From the NCBI GenBank assembly GCA_913031095.1, contig CAJWGH010000052.1:1-7186 (forward strand): a DNA stretch of 7,186 nucleotides, read 5' to 3'. Shown piece after piece: positions 6,234 through 7,186 of the stretch. Every line of letters starts with the position of its first letter. Position 1 is the stretch's first letter. Made by a program: the position numbers and the translations under genes. Under the pieces are notes generated by a model. It was not told where the DNA came from, searched no databases, and saw only the letters and a list, made by a program, of their open reading frames with translations. This DNA is from an uncultured Chloroflexota bacterium (lineage in GTDB: Bacteria > Chloroflexota > Dehalococcoidia > UBA3495).

Positions 6234-6812
6234 TTGCCAACCATGTTGGGCATCCACGGTAGCGTGACCAGCCCAGGGCGTTTGCACCAAGCCCTTGAGT
6301 CAGCCTTAAATGCCGCGGTGGTCAGTGATCCATCAATTACTGTGAGCCTGCTCCATTTGGGGGACTACAAGATATCCTTTGCCGACGGTCGCCCTTCCGA
6401 AGCCTACGGAGACGATACCGAGAAGGTTCTGGAGCAGGTAACCTCGGCGGATATGTACATCATTGCCACACCCATCTTCCGCGCCTCCTTCACAGGTGCA
6501 CTGAAGAACCTGCTGGATCATGTACCAGTGGAAGTTATGATGGGCAAGTCTGTAGGATTGATTGGCATGGGCGCCACCGACCACCATTACCTCACGGTGG
6601 ATACACAACTGCGTCCGGTACTCGCCTGGTTCGGAGCTCATCTGGTGCCCGGTCAGGTCTATCTCCAGTCCCAACACTTCAAGGACGGCAAGCTGGCCGA
6701 CCCCAAGGCAATCGCCGGACTTGATATTCTTGGCAGGTCTGTGCTTGCCCTCTACAACTCTTTGGCTAGCAACCCCGAGTCAGCGGGACCATCGCCGTTG
6801 GCTGCTGGGTAG
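6234..6812 (+). CDS. NAD(P)H-dependent FMN reductase, SsuE/MsuE-like (192 aa)
   Basis: This is a cytosolic flavodoxin-fold reductase that would make FMNH2 for the two upstream monooxygenases. With the TTG start the protein begins MPTMLGIHGSVTSPGRL, where the first strand and the GS...S phosphate-binding loop (9-17) bind FMN. The highly conserved TPIFRASFTGALKNLLDHVP (79-98) and the dimer/tetramer-interface block HHYLTVDTQLRPVL (117-130) followed by WFGAHLVPGQVYLQSQHF identify the SsuE/MsuE branch. Length fits the family (~175-195). Residues encoded upstream of 6234 do not look like the family. At position 124, where E. coli SsuE has its pi-helix tyrosine (as I recall the sequence), this protein has Thr. 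The gene lies 142 bases after the DszA-like gene and 5 bases before the next one. The rare TTG start may keep its expression below that of the oxygenases, despite the strong ribosome site. Confidence 0.9.
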   Translation: MPTMLGIHGSVTSPGRLHQALESALNAAVVSDPSITVSLLHLGDYKISFADGRPSEAYGDDTEKVLEQVTSADMYIIATPIFRASFTGALKNLLDHVPVEVMMGKSVGLIGMGATDHHYLTVDTQLRPVLAWFGAHLVPGQVYLQSQHFKDGKLADPKAIAGLDILGRSVLALYNSLASNPESAGPSPLAAG

Positions 6813-6817
6813 GCTGA

Positions 6818-7186
6818 GTGAATAATTTGGCAGATCCCTTCGACACAACGCTCTTCAAGGAGATTGAGACCGAGTTAGGGGAACTGGTCCCCTACAGTGT
6901 CCCTGTCACCGCCTATCCAACGCTTTCGGGCGTGATTATCGTCAACTCACCGGGTTCGGGGGAGCTAAAGGACGGGCGGGAGAACCGCTGGAAGAACCTT
7001 GGTAATCATCTTCAGGAGCAGGGGTTGGCGACTCTAGTTACCTACAACGCGCCTCGACCTGACTTCCAGGTCCAGTTGGAATGGGAGCCCTACTCCTATC
7101 GTGGTGCTAGTTGGAACCGACTTCTAATCGAGAGTCTATCTCACACGATCGATTGGGCCATCGAGAATGCAGAGGAGGTCTGTGGA
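6818..7186 (+). CDS. Probable alpha/beta-hydrolase-fold protein, N-terminal 123 codons (truncated by window end)
   Basis: The frame is open from GTG 6818 to the last base of the window. An in-frame TGA lies immediately before the GTG, so the gene cannot start earlier; TTG 6827 is the only close alternative. GGGTAGG (6807-6813), overlapping the reductase stop, can serve as ribosome site, and the 5-base gap indicates the same operon. Residues ~28-43 form a beta strand ending in VIIVNSPGSGELKDG (39-53), which resembles the oxyanion-loop strand of alpha/beta hydrolases. A helix (NRWKNLGNHLQEQGLATL, 56-73), a second strand, and YNAPRPDF (76-83) follow, then the helix SHTIDWAIENAEEV that normally precedes the nucleophile elbow. 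The nucleophile and the rest of the triad are beyond the window. If correct, it would hydrolyse an ester, lactone or similar bond. Confidence in a real gene is high; in the fold, moderate. Confidence 0.6.
   Translation, partial: MNNLADPFDTTLFKEIETELGELVPYSVPVTAYPTLSGVIIVNSPGSGELKDGRENRWKNLGNHLQEQGLATLVTYNAPRPDFQVQLEWEPYSYRGASWNRLLIESLSHTIDWAIENAEEVCG

Noticed and set aside
1..7186. CRISPR arrays, insertion sequences, tRNA/rRNA genes, riboswitches, long direct or inverted repeats
   Set aside because: Scanned by eye; nothing beyond the short hairpins listed was found. Intergenic space is small and the genes are intact except at the window edges.

Overview
The window looks like a piece of a free-living, heterotrophic bacterial chromosome rather than a plasmid, phage or mobile island. 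I see no transposase, integrase, tRNA, rRNA or CRISPR repeat. The gene set is a fumarylacetoacetate-hydrolase-family enzyme, an amidase with a tiny partner protein, an MFS carrier, two different bacterial-luciferase-like flavin monooxygenases, a flavin reductase and a probable alpha/beta hydrolase. This mix, with GC a little above half and CTAG tetranucleotides that are not avoided, is reminiscent of SAR202-type Chloroflexota (Dehalococcoidia-related), which are known for expanded flavin-dependent monooxygenase families. That placement is an inference from gene content only.

Layout. The plus-strand block 2-2250 holds the C-terminal part of a FAH-family hydrolase, a 191-base gap with one possible hairpin, a 62-residue GatC/AtzG-like protein and a full amidase-signature hydrolase. 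The next gene, an MFS transporter on the minus strand (2247-3560), converges on the amidase so tightly that both stop codons share one CTAG. A 144-base divergent intergenic region (3561-3704) separates the transporter from a plus-strand catabolic block. That block is an LLM-class (luciferase-like) oxidoreductase (3705-4763), an NtaA/SnaA/DszA-family monooxygenase overlapping it by ATGA (4760-6091), an SsuE/MsuE-like NAD(P)H:FMN reductase (6234-6812, probably a TTG start behind a perfect Shine-Dalgarno), and the start of a likely alpha/beta hydrolase (6818 onward) cut by the window end.

How the genes may work together. The reductase would supply FMNH2 to the two monooxygenases, which would oxygenate a small organic molecule with O2. 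The divergent MFS carrier is a natural candidate for its uptake or export. The hydrolases (amidase, FAH-family enzyme, alpha/beta hydrolase) could cleave amide, C-C or ester/lactone bonds before or after oxygenation. The family assignments are solid, but the substrate cannot be read from the sequence.
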